A DNA stretch of 36,496 bases from Candidatus Kuenenia stuttgartensis (GTDB taxonomy: Bacteria; Planctomycetota; Planctomycetia; Pirellulales; UBA1268), in contig CAMDDJ010000031.1 in assembly GCA_945891385.1 (NCBI GenBank), forward strand, positions 1 to 36,496, in the 5' to 3' direction. Made by a program: the position numbers and the translations under genes. The notes beneath the pieces are model-generated. The model worked only from the letters and a program-made list of their open reading frames with translations. It did no database searches and was not told the origin of the DNA. Positions 17,005 to 25,935 of this stretch are shown here, piece by piece. Positions within the stretch are counted from its first letter, which is position 1, and every line of letters starts with the position of its first letter.

Positions 17005-20000
17005 TTACTCGCGAGCGGCGGCGGAGACTGCAGCCGTCTGGCCGACGGCCTCTTCGATTGCGCTCAGCCGAGCAGCGTCTTGGCCAACGAGCCGAATCGA
17101 GCCCAGCCCGGTCTTCTTGGCATTCTCCAGGGCCTTCGCCGCAGCGGAGCGATCGCCGTTCGCAAGTTCGGCAGCCGCGAGGTGGAGGTACTTCAGGCTG
17201 CTGGGTGAGAGGATCGCATCCTGAAGATCCTCGATCGCCCCTGCCGCGTCCCCCTCGGCCAGCCGCACGAGTCCGCGGGTGTCGAGAAGATCGGGCAGAG
17301 GGCCGAGCTGCTCGATCGCCGAGTCAATGAGCTTGCGGGCGTCGGCCGCCGTGGCCGGTTCGGCCAGGAAGAATGCCAAGTTGTTGGCCACAATCGCCGC
17401 CTGGACCGGGCCGAGGTTCTTGGCGTCAAGCAGTTTGCGGTAGACAGCCTCGGCCTCCTGCGGCCGACCATTCAGCGAGAGGAATTCCGCATTCAGGAGT
17501 TCAAGCACCAGGCTGCCAGGGTCGTCTCGCCTGGCCTTCGCGAGAATCTCCCCGACCCGCTCCGCAGCAGCCGTCGCGGACGACTCGTCTGTCTGATGAC
17601 GAAAGACCTGCACGGCAAGTCCAACAGCCCGTTCCAGTGCGAAGTTGTCTGCATTGGCCGCCAAGAGGTCGAGCGCCTCCGCAGCCCGTCCCTGTCGGCC
17701 CAGGAACTCGACACGTGCCACGACTCCGTCGGCCGAAAGCGTCGCCAACTGCTCGAGCACCTTGTCTGCCGCCTTGGGAAACCCAAGGTCTTCCATCAAC
17801 TTGGCCACGGCTGCCAACTGCGCCGGATTATCCACGGCGACTCCCTCGCCAGGCATGAGCCGGCGGGCGAAGTTCCCTGCTTCCTGACGATTCCCTGCGG
17901 CCATCGCCAACTTCGCCTGAAGGGCGATCGTGATCGGGGAGTCGGGCGCCGACCGCTCGAGCCGTCGCAGCCAGGTTTCCGCAGAGGATGCCTCGCCGTG
18001 CTCGATCAGTTTCTCGGCCAGCATCGCCAGGTAGGCCGGCGGGGTTTCCGGCTTGGCAACGAGAGCAATCAACTCATCGCGGGCCTCGGGCCAGCGGCCG
18101 ACCTTTTCTCGGAGCTGAACACGGGAGAGGCACTCGCTCATGGAGAGGGACTTGAGAGAGCCGAGTTGTTCCAGCTTCGTCAGAGCCTGCCGCCAACAGG
18201 CAGGCTCGGGCCGATTGGCCAGGAGATTGACCTCCAGTTCCAAGTCTTCGACCGACTGCCTGCCCTGCTTGTCACGGTTCTGGGCGATCATGTCGATGGC
18301 CTTCTCGAGGTCGGCGAAACTTCCGTTCTTGCCCAGCAGTTCGGCCGACGCCCGGCGGGCCCAGGGCTTGGCCTCCGCGGCGGCCGGGATCTCGTCGGAC
18401 GCTCCCAGGATCTTGTCAAACAGGCTGCGAGCCTTTGCGGGGTCTCCCTTCCGCATCTCGAAGGAGGCGATCGCTCGCATGACATCGATGTCATCGGGGA
18501 AGGCTTCGCTCGCCGCCCTCGCCGCCGCGGATGCGTCGGCGTCGCGGCCAAGCATTTCGTAGCCTTGGGCCAACGTGAGCTGCCGCCGGGGCTCAGGAAG
18601 GAGTTCAGCCGCTTTGGTCAACGGAGCTTCAGGGTCCGGCAATTTGTTCGAGACCCGATGGGTGAAGACCGCGAGCCAAACCTCGGGGTTGTCGGCTGCC
18701 AACTCGGTGGCCTGGGTAAGAACCTCATTTGCCCGCTCGACCTTGCCTGCTCGGGCGAGCAACTGGCCGAGCCACAAGAGATCCTCGCACCGCGGCGCGT
18801 CGTCGGAAACGCTCTGCTCCGCGAGTCGGGCAGCTTCTTCGTTGCGGCCCTCTCGGAGAGCCACCTCGGCGGAAATCCGTTCCATGCCCTGGGCCCCCGA
18901 ATCACCGAGCACGGCCATCGCCTTCTGAGCCTCGTCAAGGCGGCCGGCCTGATACAGCAGGGCGACCAGCCGGCGGACGACGATAGGGTTGGTTGCCCCT
19001 CCGGCCACGGCTCTTTGGAGCCGGCTGATCGCGGCTGGCCGCTCACCACGCAGCACCTCCACCTCGGCGAACAGAATCTGGATGAGATTCCAGCCGGGCC
19101 GTTCAGCTTCGGCCTCGATCAGCCGATTCCGGGCCTCGTCGAGCAAATCACGAACCGCAGGGGGCACTTCCTCGATCGGGCCCTGCTCCTTCTCGTAGGC
19201 GGCGAGCGCCACGCGAGCCTCGAGAATCTTGACGCTGGCGAGGGCCGCCCGGCCGCGGGCCGATTCCGCCCCCGCGATCCGGATCACCTCCGCTGCCGCC
19301 AGCCGCGCCTTCTCCGGGTCGCCTTCGGTGGCGGCGATGTCAAGGAGCGACTCCCGGATGCTGATGTCCTCGGGCTTCTTTTCAGCTGCAGCCTTCCACA
19401 GTCGTTCGGCCTCAGCCGTGTCGCCTGCGGCGAGCCTCAGCGGGGCTAGGGTGGCGAACACCTGGGCGGCCTCATCGTCCGACAGGGTAGCCCCACGCTT
19501 CTCGACTGCCTCGAAAATCTCGCGGGCCTTCTCCGGGGCGAGGCCCGCTGCCAGCTGTGATTCCACCAACAAAACCGGCGGTGAGTTTCGGGCAGCTTCC
19601 GGGGTCCGATCGAGCACGGCTTGCGCTGCATCGGAGCCGGTCGTCCGAAGTTCCAGCGTGGCAAGGCCCGCCCAGACCAAGGGATCGGCGGTCATCGCGG
19701 CGACCTCTTCGAGCAGGTCGGTGGCGGCCTTTTTCTCGCCGCGGCGGATGAGCGACTCGGCTCTCAGTAGGGCCATCTGGGTCGGGTTGACGGCCCCGGC
19801 TTCCTGGAGCGTGTCGAGCAGTTCGTCGACTTTGCTCCAATCTCGCTCGGCCTCCGGCCGGGCTGACTGGGTGTTGATTCTGAGCTGGAGGAGCGGATAC
19901 CAGATCTGCGGCAACCGGGCGAGTTGGGGCTTCTCAACCGATTCGCTGATGGCCTCGAACTCGGCGAGCGCCTGCTCCGGCTTGCCGGCCGAGATCAACG

Positions 20001-21369
20001 CCTGGGCCGCGCCCACTCGGGCTGCCAATGAGGTGGGATCGTCGGAGAGAACTCGGCGATTGACCTCCAACTGGGCATCGAACTCGTTGAGTTTGGAGTG
20101 GCACTGGGCCAGGTAGAGGTCCACCTGCCGGACGAGGTCCTGGCTGCCGACGGCCATGGGCCGCACCTGCTCCAGCAGCGTCTTGGCCTCGTTCCACCGC
20201 TGTTCGGCGACGAGAAGCCTGGCCTCGAGCAGCTGAACGGGCACGCTGGTCGGGTCGTATTGCTCGCGAATCCGGGCCAGCGTCTGGGCCGCCTCGGTGA
20301 GCTTGTTTTGTTGAATGAGCACGTCGGTGAGCATGAGGAGCAGGGATCGCTGCCGCGGCAGGCGGCCGACGCCATCGACCAGGGTCTGCTCCGCCTGGGC
20401 CAGATCACCTTGCTGGAGGCTCACGGCGGCGTATCCGCGATAGGACCGCTCGTCTTCGGGGAAGAGTTCGAGGGCCTTGGCGGCGGTCGCTTCTGCTCGA
20501 TCGATGTCCCGTTGGGCGACGGCGAGTTCAAAATCGGCGAAGATCACGTTGACGTCGTCGGCATCGATGGCCCGGGCCTTGTTCATGGACTCGGCTGCCT
20601 CGTCGAGCTGCTTCTGGCTGCGATACCAGGTGGTCAGTGCCAGCCAGGCGGCGACATCGTCGGGGTGGGTTTCGACGAGACGGTCAAGCACCTTTTTGGC
20701 CGCCTCTTTGGCGTCGAACTTGCTCTCGAGGATGCCCGCGAGCATCACGAAAGCGTTGACCTCGGCCGAAGCACCATCGAACGAGGGGTCGAACTCCCGC
20801 GTGCCGATGTCGTAGCCGACGAGTTTGGCCACGATCTCGGCCGCCCCGTCGGCATCGCCCGCCCCCACATAACTCGCCGCGAGCAGGAGTTCGATCCGCT
20901 TGATGTCGTCGGCCTGCTCCGCGGCCTGCTCCGGGGTGAGCTTTGCCTGCCGCTCCTTGAGCACGGCGAGATGTTCCTGGGCGTCAGCGGCCCGGCCCAC
21001 CCCAATCTGAAACTCGGCCAACTGCCGCCGCAGGGCGTCGTCGTCGGGATTGCGGCGGACTGCCGTTTCCATGGCCGCATAAGCGCGACCGAAATCATTG
21101 CGGGTGGCGTCGGCCGACTGGGCACGGCCCATCAGGAGTTTGGCGTACTCGGCGTAGGCCTCGTCGTCGCCGGGCCGCAGGCCCACATACTGGGCGAAGA
21201 GTTCCAATGCTTCGCCAGCTTTCCCGTCCTCGAGTTTCTGCTTCGCAAGTTCCAGCTTGGAGCCGGCGTTGCGATTGATCTGAAATCGCCGCAGCAGGAT
21301 GGCTCCGCCCAGCAGGGCCACCAGGGCGAGGATCAGAATCAGGAGAAACTTAAAATTGACCCGTTTCAC
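17005..21369 (-). CDS. Giant membrane-anchored TPR protein
   Basis: A 1454-residue protein with an N-terminal transmembrane helix (about 7-27) followed by a very long series of tetratricopeptide-like repeats to the end. Recognisable units include KLEDGKAGEALELFAQYVGL, a stretch near QQGDLAQAEQTLVDGV, QAEQLWKAAAEKK-like pairs in the middle and ARKLIDSAIEQLGPLPDLLD near the C-terminus. It probably sits in the inner membrane with the repeats in the periplasm, but the topology could be reversed. TPR scaffolds of this size organise protein complexes such as export or polysaccharide machinery; a link to exosortase/PEP-CTERM systems (compare PrsT) is only a possibility. The start is GTG at 21369 with GGAG about ten bases upstream. 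The last repeats are also the best formed. No enzymatic domain is seen. Confidence 0.88.
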   Translation of the reverse strand: MKRVNFKFLLILILALVALLGGAILLRRFQINRNAGSKLELAKQKLEDGKAGEALELFAQYVGLRPGDDEAYAEYAKLLMGRAQSADATRNDFGRAYAAMETAVRRNPDDDALRRQLAEFQIGVGRAADAQEHLAVLKERQAKLTPEQAAEQADDIKRIELLLAASYVGAGDADGAAEIVAKLVGYDIGTREFDPSFDGASAEVNAFVMLAGILESKFDAKEAAKKVLDRLVETHPDDVAAWLALTTWYRSQKQLDEAAESMNKARAIDADDVNVIFADFELAVAQRDIDRAEATAAKALELFPEDERSYRGYAAVSLQQGDLAQAEQTLVDGVGRLPRQRSLLLMLTDVLIQQNKLTEAAQTLARIREQYDPTSVPVQLLEARLLVAEQRWNEAKTLLEQVRPMAVGSQDLVRQVDLYLAQCHSKLNEFDAQLEVNRRVLSDDPTSLAARVGAAQALISAGKPEQALAEFEAISESVEKPQLARLPQIWYPLLQLRINTQSARPEAERDWSKVDELLDTLQEAGAVNPTQMALLRAESLIRRGEKKAATDLLEEVAAMTADPLVWAGLATLELRTTGSDAAQAVLDRTPEAARNSPPVLLVESQLAAGLAPEKAREIFEAVEKRGATLSDDEAAQVFATLAPLRLAAGDTAEAERLWKAAAEKKPEDISIRESLLDIAATEGDPEKARLAAAEVIRIAGAESARGRAALASVKILEARVALAAYEKEQGPIEEVPPAVRDLLDEARNRLIEAEAERPGWNLIQILFAEVEVLRGERPAAISRLQRAVAGGATNPIVVRRLVALLYQAGRLDEAQKAMAVLGDSGAQGMERISAEVALREGRNEEAARLAEQSVSDDAPRCEDLLWLGQLLARAGKVERANEVLTQATELAADNPEVWLAVFTHRVSNKLPDPEAPLTKAAELLPEPRRQLTLAQGYEMLGRDADASAAARAASEAFPDDIDVMRAIASFEMRKGDPAKARSLFDKILGASDEIPAAAEAKPWARRASAELLGKNGSFADLEKAIDMIAQNRDKQGRQSVEDLELEVNLLANRPEPACWRQALTKLEQLGSLKSLSMSECLSRVQLREKVGRWPEARDELIALVAKPETPPAYLAMLAEKLIEHGEASSAETWLRRLERSAPDSPITIALQAKLAMAAGNRQEAGNFARRLMPGEGVAVDNPAQLAAVAKLMEDLGFPKAADKVLEQLATLSADGVVARVEFLGRQGRAAEALDLLAANADNFALERAVGLAVQVFRHQTDESSATAAAERVGEILAKARRDDPGSLVLELLNAEFLSLNGRPQEAEAVYRKLLDAKNLGPVQAAIVANNLAFFLAEPATAADARKLIDSAIEQLGPLPDLLDTRGLVRLAEGDAAGAIEDLQDAILSPSSLKYLHLAAAELANGDRSAAAKALENAKKTGLGSIRLVGQDAARLSAIEEAVGQTAAVSAAARE

Positions 21370-21647
21370 GATCGGTCATCTCCACAACTGGAAGCGCGGT
21401 CTCGGAACCTCGCAGTGTACCACCTCGATGGCCTGGTTTTCGCGATGAAACCCGGGGGTAGACCCCGTGGCAGCCGACCGTGGACCGGAGTCTCAGCCCG
21501 CGGAATCGCCAAAGTTTGCCAGCCGAGTCTGCCGATTACAGCAACGGTGCTGGTTTTCCGGCCCGATCGGTGACCGTTTGCCAGCCACCCAGTCCCCCGG
21601 GACACCGCCGGCGCCTCAGCCGGAGGAACCTTCGAGGAGCCCACGCC

Positions 21648-22619
21648 ATGACGACCGCCCGGATTCCCGTATCCCGTCATCACGGGGCTGGCTCACGCTT
21701 GGTGGCCCGGATCACATCCGCCCTCCGAGTGACCGCCAGTCTGGTCGCTCCAGTTGCCAGCCTCGGCCTCGCCGAGGCCGCCGCTCCGAAACCCTCTGCG
21801 ACGAGCAGGATCGTCGATCCGGCCGTCGTGCCCGCTGGAGCGATGAGCTGCACAACGTGTGGGCCTGCCTGCGGTGGTCATGGCGGCCTCCATGGCCATC
21901 ACCAGGGCTGTCGGGATGGCAATTGCGTGCCCTACTGTCCGGTGCGGCCTGACCGATATGGCTTCTACGGAACGCAGTGGCGGAGGTGGCCCGGGCAGCA
22001 GGTCGTCCAGGTATCGAATCAGCAGGAGGCAACCCCGGTCGCGCCGCCGCGTTCCCAGGTTCCCGAAGCCGACGAAGAATCGATGGCTCCGTCTGCCGAT
22101 GACCTTCCCGCTCCCGGTCCCGAGGCCGCCGCAACCCGGCCTACCGCCGCCCCAGACCTCATTCCTTCGCGGCCAGGGACTCCGCCGGCAGCCGAACTGA
22201 CCACGCCCGAGCCGACGCTCCCGACGGCGTCCGAACCGACTCAGGATCCCGCTCCCGCTCCGGCTCCAGCGGCCGCTCCGGCCCCGACACCGGCGCTGGC
22301 TCCGACACCCGCTCCGGCACCTGCCCCGACACCGGCGCCTGCTCCGACACCGGCGCCTGCTCCGACTCCGGCGCCTGCTCCGACACCGGCGCCTGCTCCG
22401 ACACCGGCGCCTGCTCCGGCCCAGCCTCGGGCCCAAGACGAAAACCTGTTTGAGGCTGATTCAGGCTGGCGTGCGAAACGGAAATTCTCGGCAGCCCGCC
22501 GTGATACCGCAGTCACGCCCGCCGGCCACGCGACAAGCGCCGCGCCCCGGCTCGTTCCGCGGGTGCCCTTCGACGCAGCGGCCGAAACCCGGCACGTGCG
22601 GGCCGCCGGCGGACGCTAG
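21648..22619 (+). CDS. Secreted Ala/Pro/Thr-rich protein with cysteine-histidine motif
   Basis: A 323-residue protein with a probable signal peptide (about 1-46). Next is a Cys/His-rich segment with C68, C71, C75, several Gly-His steps, C88, C93 and C97, then the motif YGFYGTQWRRWPG (about 104-116). I recall this CPVRPxxxGFYGTxWRxWP signature from hypothetical proteins of planctomycetes. A long low-complexity region (about 120-265) follows, including many PAPTPAP units encoded by a DNA tandem repeat, then a basic C-terminal part. The function is unknown. It looks like a cell-envelope protein with an extended linker. ATG 21648 is preceded by a weak ribosome-binding site (GAGGAG about 8-12 bases upstream). 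It is divergent from the giant TPR gene across 278 bases. Confidence 0.75.
   Translation: MTTARIPVSRHHGAGSRLVARITSALRVTASLVAPVASLGLAEAAAPKPSATSRIVDPAVVPAGAMSCTTCGPACGGHGGLHGHHQGCRDGNCVPYCPVRPDRYGFYGTQWRRWPGQQVVQVSNQQEATPVAPPRSQVPEADEESMAPSADDLPAPGPEAAATRPTAAPDLIPSRPGTPPAAELTTPEPTLPTASEPTQDPAPAPAPAAAPAPTPALAPTPAPAPAPTPAPAPTPAPAPTPAPAPTPAPAPTPAPAPAQPRAQDENLFEADSGWRAKRKFSAARRDTAVTPAGHATSAAPRLVPRVPFDAAAETRHVRAAGGR
22326..22415 (+). repeat. Five tandem 18-bp units encoding PTPAPA repeats
   Basis: Five head-to-tail copies of CCGACACCGGCGCCTGCT, at 22326, 22344, 22362, 22380 and 22398. The third copy differs by one base (ACT for ACA). The unit length is a multiple of three, so copy-number change lengthens or shortens the Pro/Ala linker without a frameshift. 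Degenerate copies extend to the left. Confidence 0.9.
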
Positions 22620-22666
22620 AACGCCACACCTCCCGTGGACGGCCGGCCGCTCGTCAGATGCGTCAG

Positions 22667-22748
22667 TGCGAGAGGCGGGAGTCGAACCCGCACGCCTTGC
22701 GGCACTGGAACCTAAATCCAGCGCGTCTGCCAGTTTCGCCACTCTCGC
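22667..22748 (-). tRNA. tRNA-Leu (UAG anticodon)
   Basis: On the minus strand the 7-bp acceptor stem pairs GCGAGAG (22748-22742) with CTCTCGC (22674-22668), followed by discriminator A. The anticodon stem CTGGA/TCCAG encloses the loop TTTAGGT, giving anticodon UAG, which reads leucine CUN codons. The T arm has GGTTCGACTCC. A long variable arm (TGCCGCAAGGCG) is typical of class II tRNAs such as tRNA-Leu. The 3' CCA is not encoded. It lies between the Ala/Pro-rich protein gene and the HTTM gene. Confidence 0.96.
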
Positions 22749-22793
22749 GTGGGATGAGCCATCGGGTGGGCGGCGTCGCCCATCCCCAGCAGC

Positions 22794-24266
22794 CTACCGC
22801 GCCTCGGCTGCTGTTGCGGCTGCTTCGAGAAAGCGAGCGAGGTTTCCCTGGCCGGTCGCCGAGCGAGTTGGCCAGGCACCGAGCAGGGCATCGCGGTCCG
22901 TGCCCTCGTCCACCACCTCCGCGAGTCCGGCCCAGATCTCGAGGTTGACCAGTCGTTGGTCGGGCGGATGCCGGCTGTTCCAGTCGCGGGCGATGGCGGC
23001 CGCCGCGGCCGGGCCGAATGGCCGAGCGGCAGGCTCGGGCAACCGCCACAGAAAGCGATGCCAGCGGTGGTTCGGCAGTGAGGCAAAGCCTCCAGGCGGG
23101 GCACCTGCGGCAACTGGCTGCCCCCGGCGGAGCGGGTCGATGACGTGGCCGTTCACCAGCCGGCCGCGGCACGAAACCCACTGCTCCTGGCTGCGGACTG
23201 TGCCGAACATCCGCCATTCCTGGCGGAGAAACGTCAGGTGGATCGCCGTAGCCAGCGGCTCGGGCAGCGGCCCGGCCCGGCCCGCCACCGACTGGATCGC
23301 GAAGGCGAGCGTTGCGAAGGCGGCGAGCAGGCCGCAGGCCACCGTTGCCGGGTGTCCAAGTCCGACCGGCCGAGCGCCGCTGGCGACCGGCTGAGCCGGC
23401 CAAGCCGACGCGGGGATCAACGGCAGCCAGGCCACGAGTCCCACGGCGGCGAACAGGCCCACGCTCATCAACGCCCCGATCCCGGCATGGAAGGCCACCG
23501 CCAGACCCACGATGCCGAGTCGAAGCCGGGCCGATGGGATGGCGATCAGCGCGAGCGGCATCAGGATCTCGGCGATCGGCACGATCCACTGCAGTGGACG
23601 GGTGATCCAGGGGTTGGCTCCGATCACCATGCCGAGCGTGGTGCCATGGTCGTGCACCGAGAGGCCGTGGTGAAGGGCGTCGCCCGCGAACCAACTGGGA
23701 TTGCACTTGGCGAGTCCGGCCCCGACATAGACGGCTGCGAGTTGGAGGACGGCCGCGACCGTGGCGATCGAAAACGCGGCCGTGGGCGGCGGCCCGGGGC
23801 CATTTCTGCGGCTGTCGAGCGACCACCTCGCCCCGAGCGGCAGGAACGCCGCCCAGAGCAACTGGCAGGCCAGCCAGAGGTCGCCCGCGTTGTTGGCTGG
23901 CGACGTGCGGCGGATGAGGCTCACCACCGCGATCCATCCCAGGATCGTCGCCGGCCGGGTGAAGAGCCCGAGCGTCAACAACAGTCCGGCGAGTCCTTCG
24001 GCGGCCAAGACGCCGCCGTTCCACCAAGCCGCGTCATAGACGAGCGCCACTGACCAATGGGCCGGATGGCCGAGATAGGACCGCACCATATCCGGTGGCA
24101 TGATCCCGTCGGGTGTGAGCATCAGCCCGAAGTCGCGGCTGCGGAACAGGCAGTCGGCCAGGAGCAGCAACCCAAGACCGACCCGATACGCCGCGAGGCT
24201 CCGGGCGTCGAGGGTGAAGACACGCTCAGCATGTCGCCGGAGCGACGATCCGAGTCGGCCGGTCAT
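22794..24266 (-). CDS. HTTM-type polytopic membrane protein (vitamin K-dependent carboxylase-like)
   Basis: A 490-residue inner-membrane protein with several hydrophobic helices over residues 20-350 and a soluble C-terminal part (350-490). Features such as DARSLAAYRVGLGLLLLADC, PDGIMPP, LTLGLFTRPATILGW, GAGLAKCNPSWF and the late RQEWRMFG suggest the HTTM family, related to the membrane domain of gamma-glutamyl carboxylase. Bacterial members are mostly of unknown function, and carboxylase activity should not be assumed. The start is uncertain: ATG 24266 lacks a clear ribosome-binding site, and an in-frame GTG at 24305 would add 13 residues. It is transcribed away from the dehydrogenase cluster. 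Confidence 0.78.
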   Translation of the reverse strand: MTGRLGSSLRRHAERVFTLDARSLAAYRVGLGLLLLADCLFRSRDFGLMLTPDGIMPPDMVRSYLGHPAHWSVALVYDAAWWNGGVLAAEGLAGLLLTLGLFTRPATILGWIAVVSLIRRTSPANNAGDLWLACQLLWAAFLPLGARWSLDSRRNGPGPPPTAAFSIATVAAVLQLAAVYVGAGLAKCNPSWFAGDALHHGLSVHDHGTTLGMVIGANPWITRPLQWIVPIAEILMPLALIAIPSARLRLGIVGLAVAFHAGIGALMSVGLFAAVGLVAWLPLIPASAWPAQPVASGARPVGLGHPATVACGLLAAFATLAFAIQSVAGRAGPLPEPLATAIHLTFLRQEWRMFGTVRSQEQWVSCRGRLVNGHVIDPLRRGQPVAAGAPPGGFASLPNHRWHRFLWRLPEPAARPFGPAAAAAIARDWNSRHPPDQRLVNLEIWAGLAEVVDEGTDRDALLGAWPTRSATGQGNLARFLEAAATAAEAR

Positions 24267-24438
24267 GGGAGAAGCGGGCCCCTGGTGTCCTGCCTGCACG
24301 TGCACCGTGGCGGATGCGGAAAACGGCTTCCTTGAACGCCTTGACCGGCGAAACTACAACATCGCCGCAGTTGTGAACGATCCCAATCCCATGGCTGGCG
24401 GTCCTCCGGGCCGCCGGCTTCAACCCGAGAGCGACTCG

Positions 24439-25857
24439 ATGCACGTTCCCCTGGTGGTGCTCGGTGGCGGGCCCGGCGGCTATGCGGCCGCCTTTCTGGC
24501 GGCTGATCTCGGTATGGAAGTGGCGATCGTCGACCGTGACGAGCGGCTGGGCGGAACCTGCCTGCTCCGCGGCTGCATCCCCTCCAAGGCCCTCCTCCAC
24601 GTGGGCCGGGTCCTCGCGGAAACCCGGGAACTCGAGGACTGGGGGGTGTCTTTTCCGGCGCCGGCGATTCACCTCGATGCCCTGCGGGCCCGCAAGGACA
24701 AGGTCATCGCGACGCTCACCGGCGGCCTGGCCACACTGGCCCGGCGTCGGAACGTCAAGATCGTCCAGGGGGAGGCCCGGTTCACCGGCTCCGGCTCCCT
24801 CGAGGTAAAGACCGCGACGGGCAGCGAGCAGGTTTCGTTCGACCATTGCATTCTCGCGTCGGGCTCCCGGCCGGCCCGGATTCCAGCCTTCGATATCGGT
24901 AGTCCGCGGGTCATGGATTCCACAGGAGCCCTTGAACTCCGCGACGTTCCTGAGTCGCTGCTCGTGGTGGGGGGCGGCTACATCGGCCTGGAGATGGGTA
25001 CGGTCTATGCGGAACTTGGATCGAAGGTGTCGGTGGTCGAGTTGACCGACACACTCCTGCCTGGTGCCGATCGCGACCTCGTCAAGCCGCTCCAGCAGCG
25101 GCTCGAGAAGCTGTTTGCCGACATCCTGATGCGGACCAAGGTCATTCGGCTCGAAGACCTCGGGTCGGCCGTGCGGGTGCACTTCGAAGGTTCGGCCGGG
25201 CCCTTCACGCGGGAGTTTTCCCGGGTCCTCATGGCAGTTGGCCGGCGGCCCAATTCGGACGGACTCGGCCTCGAGACGACCGGCGTGGTCGTCGACGCGA
25301 AGGGCTTTGTCGGGGTCGACGATCGGCAGCGGACGGCCGACCCGCGAATCCTTGCGATCGGCGACGTCTGCGGCGAGCCGATGCTGGCCCACCGCGCCAG
25401 CCACCAGGGCAAGGTGGCGGTCGAAAGCCTGCACGGTGAGCCAGCCGTATTTGCGCCCCGCTGCATTCCCGCTGTGGTCTTCACCGATCCTGAGATTGCC
25501 TGGGCCGGGCTCACGGAACACGAGGCCGCCGCCGCCGACAGGCCGGTTGAAATCAGCCGGTATCCCTGGGCGGCCAGTGGCCGGGCCCACGCGCTGGGCC
25601 GCACCGACGGGCTGACCAAACTGCTGGTCGATCCCGAGACGGAGGCGGTTTTGGGCGTGGGCATCGTCGGTCCCGGCGCGGGTGAGCTCATCGCGGAAGG
25701 GGCTCTGGCGATCGAGATGGGCTGCGTTGCCCGAGATTTGATGGAGACGATCCATCCCCACCCCACGCTCGGAGAGACGGTGGCCTTCTCGGCCGAAAAT
25801 TTCTTCGGTCTGGCCACCGAGATCTACCGGCCCAGGGCAGAAGCGGCTGCCCGGTGA
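24439..25857 (+). CDS. lpdA: Dihydrolipoyl dehydrogenase (E3), pyruvate dehydrogenase-linked copy
   Basis: Flavoprotein that reoxidises the dihydrolipoyl groups of E2 and passes electrons to NAD+. It is 472 residues, the usual length. FAD-binding GGGPGG at 9-14; redox disulfide C41/C46 in GGTCLLRGCIPSK; NAD-binding VVGGGYIGLEMG; second FAD motif ILAIGDVCG; and the active-site His region HPHPTLGE (439-446). ATG 24439 has GAGAG upstream; ATG 24391 would add 16 residues and has no ribosome-binding site. It leads the cluster, 78 bases before aceE, so it most likely serves the pyruvate complex. A second E3 gene lies at 34591. Confidence 0.93.
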   Translation: MHVPLVVLGGGPGGYAAAFLAADLGMEVAIVDRDERLGGTCLLRGCIPSKALLHVGRVLAETRELEDWGVSFPAPAIHLDALRARKDKVIATLTGGLATLARRRNVKIVQGEARFTGSGSLEVKTATGSEQVSFDHCILASGSRPARIPAFDIGSPRVMDSTGALELRDVPESLLVVGGGYIGLEMGTVYAELGSKVSVVELTDTLLPGADRDLVKPLQQRLEKLFADILMRTKVIRLEDLGSAVRVHFEGSAGPFTREFSRVLMAVGRRPNSDGLGLETTGVVVDAKGFVGVDDRQRTADPRILAIGDVCGEPMLAHRASHQGKVAVESLHGEPAVFAPRCIPAVVFTDPEIAWAGLTEHEAAAADRPVEISRYPWAASGRAHALGRTDGLTKLLVDPETEAVLGVGIVGPGAGELIAEGALAIEMGCVARDLMETIHPHPTLGETVAFSAENFFGLATEIYRPRAEAAAR

Positions 25858-25935
25858 TTCCGGGCTTGCCTGCCGGGTCCCGTCCCCAGGATAATCGGCC
25901 TATTCTTCCTGATCCCACCTGCCCTGGAGCCCGCC

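Noticed and set aside
22326..22415. Tandem repeats considered as a CRISPR array
   Set aside because: The units are contiguous, 18 bp long, coding and without spacers; no cas genes are present.
22461..22742. Short minus-strand frame with a MAKLADALDLGSSAARR-like start
   Set aside because: It is the familiar false translation of a tRNA-Leu gene.
22667..22748. tRNA-Leu considered as an integration site for a mobile island
   Set aside because: No integrase, no direct repeat of the tRNA end and no change in gene content nearby.
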